From Psychrobacter sp. JCM 18900 (lineage in GTDB: Bacteria > Pseudomonadota > Gammaproteobacteria > Pseudomonadales > Moraxellaceae), in assembly GCF_904846625.1 (NCBI RefSeq), contig NZ_CAJHBL010000001.1, forward strand, positions 620,001 to 684,000: DNA of 64,000 nucleotides. The letters are read 5' to 3'. Each line of letters starts with the position of its first letter. The stretch's first letter is position 1. The notes under the pieces were generated by a model. It did not search any database, was not told where the DNA came from, and saw nothing but the letters and a program-made list of their open reading frames with translations. The position numbers were made by a program, and so were the translations under genes. Below are positions 30,689 to 40,265 of the stretch, in pieces.

Positions 30689-31207
30689 TTATTCACGGCG
30701 ATGCTTAGTATGGCTATCGGGGGCTTGAGCATTATCAGGCAATAGCGCCTTAACTGTTAAATTTGCATGCTGCTTATCAAGATTATCCTCTGGACGACCA
30801 AATGTTTTTGCTGTCCAAGTCAGGATTACAATAGAGCCGCTCAATAGCATGATGGCCACGGAAATTGTCGCTAGTAGCCATAAATGGAAATAGTCTGAAA
30901 CTGCCTGTACATCAACCACCAAATGTCGTGATAAGGCCGTTATGGCAATAAATATCAAAAACTGTACTGGCAGTCGGTGGGTTTTAAAGTAGATACCTAT
31001 CATAGCCAGTAGCTCAAGGTAAATAAATAACATCAATATGTCTTTTAGATCCGCTGAACCCTTTTGGACAATATAAATAAACTCTTTACCTGCGGTCCAG
31101 ACTACCACCACACTGATTAGAAATAAAATAACGTAATGACAGACATCGACAAACTCTCTACCAATACTTTGTAGTCGCTCATGAACACCTACGTTTTTTT
31201 TAGCCAT
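30689..31207 (-). CDS. PsiE-like inner membrane protein
   Basis: This is a member of the phosphate-starvation-inducible PsiE family, whose function is not known. Its 172 residues form four hydrophobic segments (about 22-42, 55-75, 80-98, 108-130). It keeps the family stretch LMLFIYLELLAMIGIYFKTH, followed by RLPVQFLIFIAITALSRHLV. The last 35 residues are polar and cytoplasmic. No PHO box was recognised upstream. It is convergent to the CorA-type gene and lies upstream of nothing obvious. Confidence 0.85.
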   Translation of the reverse strand: MAKKNVGVHERLQSIGREFVDVCHYVILFLISVVVVWTAGKEFIYIVQKGSADLKDILMLFIYLELLAMIGIYFKTHRLPVQFLIFIAITALSRHLVVDVQAVSDYFHLWLLATISVAIMLLSGSIVILTWTAKTFGRPEDNLDKQHANLTVKALLPDNAQAPDSHTKHRRE

Positions 31208-31306
31208 GTTTAGGTCCTATCAACTGAAATGTGGTTGATTTAGCCTGAGTCTATGTTACCTCAGGCCCCTTATATATCGGCAATCAGTATTCGTATGACT
31301 ATTTTT

Positions 31307-32185
31307 TTAGCATTTATTCAAACCCGCTGATTTTTCAGCAGCATCGACCGTTTGGCGAATAAGCGTGTTGATAGTCATCGGTCCAACGCCGCCTGGTACT
31401 GGCGTATAAGCGCTGGCAATGTTTTCCATGCCTTGCATTTCGATATCACCAACACCGCCATCGTCTGTCGGATGGAACCCTGCATCAACGACAACCGCTC
31501 CTGCTTTGATCCACTCCGCTTTAATCAGCTCAGGTACACCTACGGCACCAACCACGATATCTGCACGCTTAATATGTGCTGCCAAATCTTGAGTTCTTGA
31601 ATGGCAGGTAGTCACTGTACAGTTAGCATTCAATAGCATCATTGCCATTGGCTTACCTAAGATAGCACTACGTCCTACGACCACTGCTTCTTTACCTGAT
31701 AGCTCGATATTGTGATGCTCTAACAAATGCATAATGCCCTGCGGTGTGCATGAGCCATAAGCTGACTGCTGCATCGCCATACGACCAAAACCAAGACAAG
31801 TCACACCATCGACGTCTTTTGCTAAGTCAATCTGCTCAAAACAAGCACGCTCATCAATATGCTCAGGAACCGGATGCTGTAGCAAAATGCCGTGTACATC
31901 TGGATTGCTATTTAACTCATCTATTTTTGCCATGAGCTGCTCAGTGGTCGTGGCACTCGGCATCTCAACGCGTATAGAGTCCATGCCAACACGCTTACAG
32001 GCGTTGCCTTTCATACGAACATAAGTAGCAGAGGCTGGATCATCACCAACCAATATCGTCGCTAAGCTTGGGATGCGGCCAGTCTTTTCCTTAATCGTAT
32101 CTACGCGCGTGCGCAGATCCTGTTCTATTTGTTTGGCAAGTGCTTTGCCGTCCAAAACGGTGGCGGATTCTTGGGCAGTAGACAT
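31307..32185 (-). CDS. folD: Bifunctional methylenetetrahydrofolate dehydrogenase/cyclohydrolase FolD
   Basis: FolD interconverts 5,10-methylene- and 10-formyl-tetrahydrofolate. The protein has [20 protein letters not shown] with the catalytic Lys, [31 protein letters not shown], the NADP site [17 protein letters not shown] and [15 protein letters not shown]. The start at 32185 gives 292 residues and has GGAG five bases upstream. The frame is open to 32236 but the extra hydrophobic residues are not expected. Confidence 0.96.
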   Translation of the reverse strand: MSTAQESATVLDGKALAKQIEQDLRTRVDTIKEKTGRIPSLATILVGDDPASATYVRMKGNACKRVGMDSIRVEMPSATTTEQLMAKIDELNSNPDVHGILLQHPVPEHIDERACFEQIDLAKDVDGVTCLGFGRMAMQQSAYGSCTPQGIMHLLEHHNIELSGKEAVVVGRSAILGKPMAMMLLNANCTVTTCHSRTQDLAAHIKRADIVVGAVGVPELIKAEWIKAGAVVVDAGFHPTDDGGVGDIEMQGMENIASAYTPVPGGVGPMTINTLIRQTVDAAEKSAGLNKC

Positions 32186-32463
32186 AGTAACTCCAATAGA
32201 GGGTACGATATAAAAAAATAAAGACAGCGCGCGCAAATACTTTGCATGCCTGTCCTTTGCTTCGTCAATCTTTGACTAAGAGTAATATTGTACCTGTGTA
32301 CGCTACAAAATCCTAGCGTAAGATAAAGCCTGCACACTGATAAATTTTTATAATAAGTCAATTAAACAGTATTGCTTATATATAGGCAAATGTACCTTAT
32401 GCTTTTAGTAAGAGTAGCATCGACCACAAAGTAAATTTCTAAAAATAATCATTCATTGCCATT

Positions 32464-33663
32464 TTATTCGACCATCGAACCAAACACACTATCGATCGCC
32501 TGTATCGTCAGTTCAATTTCAGCCGCCGCAAGCGTAGGATGCACTAGAAACATGAGACTACTCTCTCCTAGCTGCTTTGCCATTGGCAATCTAATGCTTG
32601 GACGCAACCCAGTATTATCAAAGGCCTTCTCCAAATAGACTTCTGACGCCGATCCGGAAAAGCAAGGCACACCTTGATGGTTAATTGCTTCAATAATGCG
32701 GTCGCGTGTCCAGTCTTCAGGTAGATTATCAGACTGCACATAGACATATAATTTATAGTAAGCATGGTTCGTATTGGAGAACTGCGCTAAATGCTCTAGT
32801 CTCGGCACATAAAGGTAGCCTTTGTATTCCCACTTGCTACAGGCCTTGAGTATGGCTTGTGCATTAGCAGTCCGTTTGGCTGTCCACTCATTCATTTTAT
32901 TCAGTTGAATACGTCCCAAAACGCCTTGCATCTCAGTCATACGCCAATTGGTGCCAAAGCTTTCATGCAGCCAATTGTAGCCAGGTGATTGCTCCGTTTC
33001 ATAGACTGCCGCATAGCTCTTACCATGATCCTTATACGCCCACATTTTTCGCCATAGTAGCTCGCTATCGGTGGTGACCATACCGCCCTCACCTCCTGTG
33101 GTCATAATTTTATCTTGGCAAAAACTCCATGCCCCAACATGACCAATACTGCCCACGCTTCGCCCTTTATATCGTGCGCCATGAGCTTGTGCGCAATCTT
33201 CAATAACATATAAGTCAAGCTCATCTGCCAGTGCCATAATACTGTCCATATCACATGGCCATCCAGCTAGATGGACGCACACGATACCTTTGGTTTTATC
33301 ACTCAGTACAGCTGTGATGGTCTCAGCGGTGATATTGCCAGTTGCTTCATCAACATCTGCAAATACGGGCGTCGCACCTGCATTAACGATTGATGAAATA
33401 CTAGCGATAAAGGTACGCGGTGTGACAATGACCTCATCACCTGCACCTATATCGAGTGCTTGTAATGCGACATCCAATGCCAAGGTGCCATTACCCAACG
33501 CTATTGCGTATTTACTACCTGTCCAGTCAGCAAACTCTCGCTCAAACTGACGACATTCTTCGCCTGTCCAATAATTGACTTTGTTAGATAGTAGCACTCG
33601 ACTGACAGCGTCGGCTTCATGCTGCGTGAATTTTGGCCAAGGTGAAAAAGGGGTATTTAGCAT
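32464..33663 (-). CDS. DegT/DnrJ/EryC1-family sugar aminotransferase
   Basis: This is a PLP-dependent enzyme that aminates a keto-sugar nucleotide, probably UDP-4-keto-6-deoxy-GlcNAc. The 399-residue protein shows ALGNGTLALDVALQAL and EVIVTPRTFIASISSI, then IEDCAQAHGARYKGRSVGSIG. The PLP-binding lysine is in WSFCQDKIMTTGGEGG (K185). The start has GAGGA before ATG. It is the last gene of the polysaccharide locus, eleven kilobases from the matching dehydratase gene. It resembles PglE/WeeJ/WbpE-type enzymes, but the exact sugar cannot be read from the sequence. Confidence 0.87.
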   Translation of the reverse strand: MLNTPFSPWPKFTQHEADAVSRVLLSNKVNYWTGEECRQFEREFADWTGSKYAIALGNGTLALDVALQALDIGAGDEVIVTPRTFIASISSIVNAGATPVFADVDEATGNITAETITAVLSDKTKGIVCVHLAGWPCDMDSIMALADELDLYVIEDCAQAHGARYKGRSVGSIGHVGAWSFCQDKIMTTGGEGGMVTTDSELLWRKMWAYKDHGKSYAAVYETEQSPGYNWLHESFGTNWRMTEMQGVLGRIQLNKMNEWTAKRTANAQAILKACSKWEYKGYLYVPRLEHLAQFSNTNHAYYKLYVYVQSDNLPEDWTRDRIIEAINHQGVPCFSGSASEVYLEKAFDNTGLRPSIRLPMAKQLGESSLMFLVHPTLAAAEIELTIQAIDSVFGSMVE

Positions 33664-33809
33664 ATGTTCCTCTATGGTACTTATGTCTAATGTTGTATCA
33701 CACTCTACGATAAACTGCTCACTCTGTTATTAACCTTTTTATCTCTCACGAATTCTTTAAAACCTAATATCTTTTGATTAACTGTATTGCTATCAGCAAA
33801 GAGTACTTT

Positions 33810-34421
33810 TTAAAGCATTTCTTCATTAATAATATTGCCCATGAATTTGCTCATAGTTGCTTCTCCCTCAGCACTGATGCCATCTTTAACAATAACTTTT
33901 TTCACTGTTTTAAGTAAAATCTTGATATCCAACCACAGCGACTGATTGTCCACATACCATGTATCAAGTGCAAACCTCTCATCCCATCCAATAGCGTTGC
34001 GACCATTGACTTGAGCATACCCTGTAATACCTGGACGGACGTCGTGTCGGCGCGCTTGTTCTTCATTATATAAGGGCAGATACTCCATCAATAACGGTCG
34101 CGGGCCCACTAGACTCATATCACCTTTTATGACATTCCAAAGCTCAGGCAACTCATCAAGGCTAGTGTTACGCAGCGCTTTACCAAACGATGTCAATCGC
34201 GCGCCATCTTCTAGAGGATTGCCATCTGCGTCTATACCATCCTTCATGGAACGAAATTTTATCATCTCAAATGGCTTACCATACAGACCTGGACGAATTT
34301 GACGAAATAGAACAGGCGCACCAAGATTTTTACTCACCTTGTAGGCAGTTACAGCATAGACAGGAGACAGCACTACTAACGCTGTCGTTGCACCTACAAT
34401 GTCAAATAGTCGTTTTATCAT
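33810..34421 (-). CDS. Initiating phosphoglycosyltransferase (PglC/WcaJ C-domain type)
   Basis: This monotopic membrane enzyme transfers a phospho-sugar from a UDP-sugar to undecaprenyl phosphate, starting each repeat unit. The 203-residue short form has an N-terminal re-entrant helix (MIKRLFDIVGATTALVVLSP) and PVLFRQIRPGLYGKPFEMIK, then FRSM. The catalytic Asp-Glu pair is in SLDELPELWNVI (D89, E90), followed by GDMSLVGPRPLL and RPGITGYAQVNGRNAI. Its start abuts the stop of the upstream glycosyltransferase. Small PglC-type enzymes often use diacetamido-bacillosamine-like sugars, which fits the dehydratase and aminotransferase in the locus. Confidence 0.92.
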   Translation of the reverse strand: MIKRLFDIVGATTALVVLSPVYAVTAYKVSKNLGAPVLFRQIRPGLYGKPFEMIKFRSMKDGIDADGNPLEDGARLTSFGKALRNTSLDELPELWNVIKGDMSLVGPRPLLMEYLPLYNEEQARRHDVRPGITGYAQVNGRNAIGWDERFALDTWYVDNQSLWLDIKILLKTVKKVIVKDGISAEGEATMSKFMGNIINEEML

Positions 34422-35552
34422 TTACAAACCCAACATATTTATTAGTCGTTTATTGACTTTATCTGCATCAAATTTCTCTTGTGCTAGCTCGTAGCTTTCA
34501 TCACCCATCTCTTTGATCTGTTCAGGATGTTCTATAAAGTAAATCATTTTCTCTGCCAAAGCTTTTGGGTTCCATTTTTCTACTAAAAACCCATTTACTC
34601 CATCAATAACCGTCTCACGGCAACCAGGTACATCAGTAGTGATAATAGGTCTTCCAATTGCCATCGCTTCCTGAGTACTGCGCGGCACCCCTTCACGATA
34701 AGACGGCAGTACAAACACATGATGATTTGCAATCCAGTCTTTTACATTATCAACATGACCAGGATAGTTTACGATGTTCGATGCAATCAACTCATCTAAC
34801 TCTGATTTCTGCAATGCACCCATATTAGAAGCATCTATCTCTCCTAAAATAGTGAAATATGCTTCAGGATATATTTTCTTTACTATTTTTATAGCGGAAA
34901 TAAGATCATGAACGCCCTTTTCTTTCAATAAGCGACCAATAAATAAAAATTTGATAGGTTCTTCGATATTTACTATGGACTGATATTTGTACTGGCTTAG
35001 ATTTAAGCCGATACCACCTAGCACATTTACCTGTTTCACTTGTATTTTATACCGCTTCAATAAATCATTAGGATCATCAGTATTTAAAAATATAAGACGA
35101 TTTAACCGTGGCAAAGCAATTTTATACAATAAGACCTGGATACCTTTAATCACTTTTACCTTCTTGCTGAGGCCTTCAGGTTGATCTGTAAAACAATAAC
35201 CCAATCCTTCGAGCATACCTACAACCTGTGGAACCTTTGCTATTTTTGCTGCTAACGTGCCAAAGATAACGGGTTTAGAAAAATAAGAGAACACAACATC
35301 TGGCGCTATTTTCTTAATAACTTTGGACAGATGATAAGCTGCTGTGATATCCGCTAAAGGATTCAGGCCACCTCGATTTAGACTATAGGTTACAGGTATG
35401 GCACCCAACATTTCTATTTTCTTTAGCTCATCTTGAGTATATTCAGAAGTAAACGCATAGATAGTATGCTGCTGTTTGACCAGCTCCTGAATAAGGTCAG
35501 CGCGAAAGCCATAAAAACTATAAGCAATGGTGCCTAAAATAATTATTTTCAT
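34422..35552 (-). CDS. GT4-family glycosyltransferase
   Basis: This is a GT-B fold transferase that probably adds the second sugar of the repeat unit. The 376-residue protein has an N-terminal domain beginning MKIIILGTIAYSFYGFRADL. The C-terminal donor domain has FLFIGRLLKEKGVHDLISAI, YFTILGEID, and VLPSYREGVPRSTQEAMAIGRPIIT followed by GCRETV, the E-x7-E motif of the family. N-terminal details recall PglA/WbpU-like enzymes that act on the first lipid-linked sugar. It ends directly next to the initiating transferase gene. Confidence 0.87.
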   Translation of the reverse strand: MKIIILGTIAYSFYGFRADLIQELVKQQHTIYAFTSEYTQDELKKIEMLGAIPVTYSLNRGGLNPLADITAAYHLSKVIKKIAPDVVFSYFSKPVIFGTLAAKIAKVPQVVGMLEGLGYCFTDQPEGLSKKVKVIKGIQVLLYKIALPRLNRLIFLNTDDPNDLLKRYKIQVKQVNVLGGIGLNLSQYKYQSIVNIEEPIKFLFIGRLLKEKGVHDLISAIKIVKKIYPEAYFTILGEIDASNMGALQKSELDELIASNIVNYPGHVDNVKDWIANHHVFVLPSYREGVPRSTQEAMAIGRPIITTDVPGCRETVIDGVNGFLVEKWNPKALAEKMIYFIEHPEQIKEMGDESYELAQEKFDADKVNKRLINMLGL

Positions 35553-35563
35553 CCATTCACCAC

Positions 35564-36658
35564 CTATACTCTATTTGAGGAGGACTTTCTAAAAGACGAT
35601 CTTTTAAGCCTTAAGATATAAAAAAAACTGATATATATAGCCAAATAGTTGTATATCCTTAAACGTACTGCGGTGCCTAAATTATCGTTTCCGATCAACC
35701 AAACACTGCCGTAGAACACGAAAAATATAATGAGAAAACGTACAAAGCTGTCTGCTAACTTAATGTTCTTTAATACATATATGAGCATGAAAAAGAAAGG
35801 AACGGTTTCGAGTACGAATAGTACAAGCGCTAGCGGGTTAGTAATGTACAAGCCCAGCATCTGCCCCAAAAAGCTAATTATAAAATTAGGTATAAATAGT
35901 ATAGGATTAGAGAAGCTGAGACCTAGAGTCGAGCCACCTTCCGACTCTTCAAATCCAGACCGATACTCAGTTAGCAAGTCCAAAACGCCTAAATAGTTTG
36001 CTGCAAACAGAAGTCCAAGATAGAGAAGACCTAAATAAAAAGCTCTACTTTTAGTAAATTTTATTTTTAAGAAAAGTAGACTAAGCAAGTAGGCATACCC
36101 TAAATAAGGTCTTATCTCTATTAAAAAAAATCCAATCGCCACAGATAATAAAAAATAAAAGACAGCACCAAAGACACTATGACTATTTAAGAACCACTTT
36201 ACTGTCAGGCATCCTAATAGAAAACTAAAGGCCATAAATATATCGCGAAATATATCTGTTGAAAAAAAGAATATCGTTGGATGAATCAAGCAAACTAAAA
36301 GAGCGTATAAATAGTATTTTTGATTTCTTTTGAACGTTATGCCTGAAAGTCTAACTACCATAATGGGAATGGCTATTAAACTTAGAAAAAATAAGAAGTA
36401 AGTAGTCAAATCACGCGAATACAAGCCAAAATCGTTTAACCACCTTAGTAATACTGGCCAAATATTTACTGCGGTATCTGTAAAGCCTTCAGCATAAGAG
36501 TTATAGTAATTAGCATCGCTGCCACCGCCCAAGTTTATTATTAAAATATCGTATTCCATCAGTACAAATGCAATTATTTTTGAGAAAAAGATAGCGGTAA
36601 CTAATAAAAATATATTAGAGTTAGAAAATCTCTCGAATAATTGCTGTTTATTTCTCAT
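35564..36658 (-). CDS. wzy: Wzy-like polysaccharide polymerase
   Basis: This multi-spanning membrane protein is predicted to polymerise repeat units in the periplasm. The roughly 364 residues form about ten hydrophobic segments. A sizeable polar loop around NYLGVLDLLTEYRSGFEESE is the likely periplasmic loop, and the short polar stretch GGGSDANYYNSYAEGF follows the first segment. There is no catalytic signature to confirm Wzy, so the call rests on topology, position between glycosyltransferases and AT-rich composition. The start at 36658 overlaps the upstream gene by 11 bp; an ATG at 36679 is possible. Confidence 0.65.
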   Translation of the reverse strand: MRNKQQLFERFSNSNIFLLVTAIFFSKIIAFVLMEYDILIINLGGGSDANYYNSYAEGFTDTAVNIWPVLLRWLNDFGLYSRDLTTYFLFFLSLIAIPIMVVRLSGITFKRNQKYYLYALLVCLIHPTIFFFSTDIFRDIFMAFSFLLGCLTVKWFLNSHSVFGAVFYFLLSVAIGFFLIEIRPYLGYAYLLSLLFLKIKFTKSRAFYLGLLYLGLLFAANYLGVLDLLTEYRSGFEESEGGSTLGLSFSNPILFIPNFIISFLGQMLGLYITNPLALVLFVLETVPFFFMLIYVLKNIKLADSFVRFLIIFFVFYGSVWLIGNDNLGTAVRLRIYNYLAIYISFFYILRLKRSSFRKSSSNRV

Positions 36659-37724
36659 GGTATATTTCCACCCATTCATCAGAAATAATCTTTATATCAA
36701 ATTTGTCTTTGGCATATTGTCGACCTAGAATGTTCTTCTGTTCAATTAATAAATTAGCTTCGATGGCCTTTGCTAAAGCTTCAGGCTTACGAATAGGTAC
36801 GATACTTCCATAGCCGTCTAATATCTCACGGGCGCCGCTAACATCAGTAGAAACGACGTTTGCTTGACAAGCTAAAGCTTCAATCAACACTGTCGGCAGC
36901 CCCTCATAATCAGATGATAAAACGAACGTATCACAAGCACTCATCAACGTTGATATATCACTCCTTCTACCTAACAAAATAACTTCTTTATCTAATTCTA
37001 ACTCTATAATATGCCTTTCGATTTCTGACCTTAATTCACCATCACCTGCAATAATCAGTACAAAAGCAATAGAATTAGCGTTTTTTAAAAATCTTATAGA
37101 CCTCAAGAGATTAAGGTAGTTCTTTGCTTTATTAAACCTACCAACTGCTAAGATTACCTTGCAGTTCTGATCTAGCCCGAGCTCATCCTTTATTGCGATT
37201 TTTGCTTGCGTACTATAACTAAAGTCATCAAAATTCACTCCGTTATATATAGCTTTCATTCCTTTTTTTGGTACTGCATATCTTGATTCAAAAGAGGCAA
37301 CTGCCGTGTTGCTGACATTGGTGCTTACATCGGCCAAGCGGTTGGTCAGTCGATAAGCTAGCATACGTAGTGCACCGCCCTCATTGCTACTGTGGGCGGT
37401 GGATATCAATCTATTTATTGGAGTTACTATTTTGACTAAGCGCGTCAAAATATTTGCATGGACCATATGCGAATGCACAACGTCAGGTTGATAACTTTTA
37501 ATTGTTTTTGATAGCAAAATATATGCAGCAGGTAGAGAGATTATATTGGTCAAGCTAACTTTCATTAACTCAATACCTTCACATGTTGGTCCAGTAAGTA
37601 CCTCACCTACAAAATACACAATTCTAACTTGATGCCCTTTTTGGACCATGGCATCCGCCAAGTCACAAACAACTCGTTCAGCGCCTCCTTGTCCTAAGCC
37701 TGTAATAACATATAGTATTTTCAT
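36648..37724 (-). CDS. GT4-family glycosyltransferase
   Basis: This is a GT-B glycosyltransferase for repeat-unit assembly. The 358 residues start MKILYVITGLGQGGAERVV, the N-terminal Gly-rich loop. The donor domain has VILAVGRFNKAKNYLNLLRS, LIIAGDGELRSEIERHI, VILLGRRSDISTLMSACDTF and LSSDYEGLPTVLIEALAC with the E-x7-E motif. It overlaps the polymerase gene and is separated by 73 bp from the next transferase upstream. Donor and acceptor cannot be assigned. Confidence 0.88.
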   Translation of the reverse strand: MKILYVITGLGQGGAERVVCDLADAMVQKGHQVRIVYFVGEVLTGPTCEGIELMKVSLTNIISLPAAYILLSKTIKSYQPDVVHSHMVHANILTRLVKIVTPINRLISTAHSSNEGGALRMLAYRLTNRLADVSTNVSNTAVASFESRYAVPKKGMKAIYNGVNFDDFSYSTQAKIAIKDELGLDQNCKVILAVGRFNKAKNYLNLLRSIRFLKNANSIAFVLIIAGDGELRSEIERHIIELELDKEVILLGRRSDISTLMSACDTFVLSSDYEGLPTVLIEALACQANVVSTDVSGAREILDGYGSIVPIRKPEALAKAIEANLLIEQKNILGRQYAKDKFDIKIISDEWVEIYHEK

Positions 37725-37797
37725 TGTTATCCTATAGCTATAAAATTGTTATATGAGTAGGCATACATCCATTATTTTAATTCTATTTATTCTATAA

Positions 37798-38871
37798 TTA
37801 GTCACTCTTTTCTAATAGCTCAATCCACTGCCCTATTATTTCTTTAGGTTGATATTTTTTAGATTTCTCTTTTCCTCGTAAGCCAATTATTTTTCGATCT
37901 TCTTTACTATTCATCAATTCTATCAAGGCTGAAGCAAGCTCATCGATATTGTTTTTCGGTACTAAAATTGAACCTGTACCTTCTAATATTTCTGCAGGGC
38001 CTGTATCACAATCAAAACTAACAATAGGTAGTCCAAAAGCTAACGCCTCAAGCAGCACCATTGGAAAACCTTCAAAACGAGAGCTTAAACAAAATATTTC
38101 TGCTTCTTTATAGTATTTACTTACATCCGAAGTCTTACCCACCAAGCTCACTTTTTCAGTTAACTCATTCTCTTCAATAAATTTTGTGAGTTTGTTTCTT
38201 TCTTTGCCTTCGCCAACTATGACTAATTTCCAGTCTGGCATAAAGTCCCTTACCTGAACCCAAGCCTCAAGCAACATGTCGAAACCTTTCACCTGAATCA
38301 ACCTACCTACTGCCAATACGGTTTTTGTATTTTCTCGCTTTATATAGTCTTGTGGTGGGAATGGACAAGCATTTTCTATTGCTAAGATTTGCGATTTATG
38401 ATGCGTGCCGTCTAACCAATACTGTCTATCTCTTTCCGTTAAAGTCACTACTGAATCACAATATCGTGCTGCTAGTTGACGAGCGACTCTTCTACTTTTA
38501 ACTCCTAAATCGTGATTAAAATTCAAGTGCTCCCAACATATATGCTTGACTGGTAAGCCAATGGTGGCAGGTATAGTAAATTGAGAGCATAACGTCTCTA
38601 CTACTATCAATGCATCAATCTCCTCTTCTTTTAGTAGCTTCCTTAATTTATAAATAGTATTAGGAATACGGAGTAACCTATGGTCTGAAAAACTCATTAG
38701 AGAAACTAGTTTTATTTCTTTATTTATAGGAAAAAAAGGTTTATCTCCATAGGATATGCTAGCTAGTATTACTTCATACCCTACTTCAGATAAGCTATTC
38801 GCAAGCATACATCCTACTCGCTCAGTACCGCCCGAGCTATTGACACTACTAATTACTATTAGAACTTTCAT
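37798..38871 (-). CDS. GT4-family glycosyltransferase, copy A of a tandem pair
   Basis: This GT-B transferase of 357 residues starts MKVLIVISSVNSSGGTERV. Its donor domain reads VLAVGRLIQVKGFDMLLEAW, LVIVGEGKERNKL, VSLVGKTSDVSKYYKEAEIF and LSSRFEGFPMVLLEALAFGL. It is a close paralogue of the next gene upstream (39043-40152). The two agree almost throughout from about residue 125 onward but differ strongly in the first 85. A 32 bp DNA identity (37985-38016 with 39263-39294) shows a recent duplication or conversion. PglH-like polymerising transferases look similar, but function is not established. Confidence 0.88.
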   Translation of the reverse strand: MKVLIVISSVNSSGGTERVGCMLANSLSEVGYEVILASISYGDKPFFPINKEIKLVSLMSFSDHRLLRIPNTIYKLRKLLKEEEIDALIVVETLCSQFTIPATIGLPVKHICWEHLNFNHDLGVKSRRVARQLAARYCDSVVTLTERDRQYWLDGTHHKSQILAIENACPFPPQDYIKRENTKTVLAVGRLIQVKGFDMLLEAWVQVRDFMPDWKLVIVGEGKERNKLTKFIEENELTEKVSLVGKTSDVSKYYKEAEIFCLSSRFEGFPMVLLEALAFGLPIVSFDCDTGPAEILEGTGSILVPKNNIDELASALIELMNSKEDRKIIGLRGKEKSKKYQPKEIIGQWIELLEKSD

Positions 38872-39042
38872 GTCGCTCTCCTTATTATTTATTTCTAAAG
38901 GCTATAACATAAATGGATTTCATATAAGTAGCTTTTATGAATATGCGCAAACTAAATATTGATCATATCTCATACTATTACTGTTTATACTAAAACTATA
39001 TTTGATAATTATTAACCGCCCAAAAATACTTGATTTCTTATC

Positions 39043-40152
39043 TTAATTAATATAACCATATAAAAAATAATTTTGTTTTTTTAAACCTTCCAATAAAAAA
39101 ACCCACTGGTTTATTATTTCTTTAGGTTGATATTTTTCAGATTTACCCCTACTTTTTATGCCAATCATTTTTCGATCTTCTTTATGATTCATGAGCTTTA
39201 TCAATGCTGAAGCCAGTTGCTTAGTATTATTTTTTGGCACTAAGAGAGAACCCGTACCTTTTAATATTTCTGCAGGGCCTGTATCACAATCAAAGCTAAC
39301 AACAGGTAGTCCAAAAGCCAGCGTCTCAAGCAATACCATTGGAAAACCTTCAAAACGAGAGCTTAAGCAAAATATTTCCGCTTGTTCATAATATCTACTT
39401 ATATGAGAGGTATTACCTACTAGGCACACGCTTTCTGTCAACTTGGCTCTTTCGATAAACCCTGTTATTTTATTTCTATCCTCTCCCTCCCCAACTATGA
39501 CTAGCTTCCAATCAGGCATAGAGCTATTTACCTGCACCCAAGCCTCAAGTAACATGTCAAAGCCTTTTATTTGAGTCAACCCACCAACTGCCAATACGAT
39601 TTTGGTGTTTTCTTTTTTGATATATGTCTGCGGTGGAAATGGGCAGGGGTTAGGTATTGCTACTATTTGAGACCTATGATGTGTGCCATCTAACCAGTAC
39701 TGCTTATCTCTTTCTGTCAAAGTCACTACTGCATCACAATATCGAGCGGCTAATTGACGAGCTAACCTTCTAACAGGTTTTCCTAAGTCATTTTTAAAAT
39801 TAAAATGCTCCCAGCAAACATGATTGACATTCAAACCCACTAGCGCAGGTACTGTAAATATGCATGAAATACTATCAACCACAACGAGCGTATCGATTTT
39901 TTGTTTTTTTACAAATTGCCGTAATTTATAAATTACTTGCAAAATCCTTTTTTTAAAAGACACACTCTTAGAGTATAAAAAGTGATTTTCTATATTATCA
40001 TTTAGATTAAAAAAAGGATTGTCGCCTCCCACAAGGCTTAAAATTGAGATGTTATAACTTCTTTCGGCAAACCCATTCGCAATTAAACTGGTTACTCTTT
40101 CAGTACCGCCAGCGTGATTAAGATTACCTATAAGAAAGCATATATTTTTCAT
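39043..40152 (-). CDS. GT4-family glycosyltransferase, copy B of a tandem pair
   Basis: This is the 369-residue paralogue of the gene at 37798-38871. The start MKNICFLIGNLNHAGGTERV and the first 85 residues diverge from copy A. From RRLARQLAARYCDAVVTLTE through FCLSSRFEGFPMVLLETLAF the two are nearly the same. It ends with an extra aromatic tail, KKQNYFLYGYIN, absent from copy A. The donor half is shared, so both probably use the same or a related sugar nucleotide, with different acceptors. It lies 113 bp downstream of the ABC flippase gene in an AT-rich segment. Confidence 0.88.
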   Translation of the reverse strand: MKNICFLIGNLNHAGGTERVTSLIANGFAERSYNISILSLVGGDNPFFNLNDNIENHFLYSKSVSFKKRILQVIYKLRQFVKKQKIDTLVVVDSISCIFTVPALVGLNVNHVCWEHFNFKNDLGKPVRRLARQLAARYCDAVVTLTERDKQYWLDGTHHRSQIVAIPNPCPFPPQTYIKKENTKIVLAVGGLTQIKGFDMLLEAWVQVNSSMPDWKLVIVGEGEDRNKITGFIERAKLTESVCLVGNTSHISRYYEQAEIFCLSSRFEGFPMVLLETLAFGLPVVSFDCDTGPAEILKGTGSLLVPKNNTKQLASALIKLMNHKEDRKMIGIKSRGKSEKYQPKEIINQWVFLLEGLKKQNYFLYGYIN

Positions 40153-40265
40153 ATTTTATCTCTCGAATAAATCCATATACTCTATTGCGTTTATTGTTAA
40201 AACTTCATAATCGTTATTTACCATAGAAAATAGTGATTTATGAAAATAATTTTTTATTATTGTAA

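Noticed and set aside
32125..32361. 78-codon minus-strand frame upstream of folD
   Set aside because: Overlaps the folD start region in another frame and has no credible start or homology.
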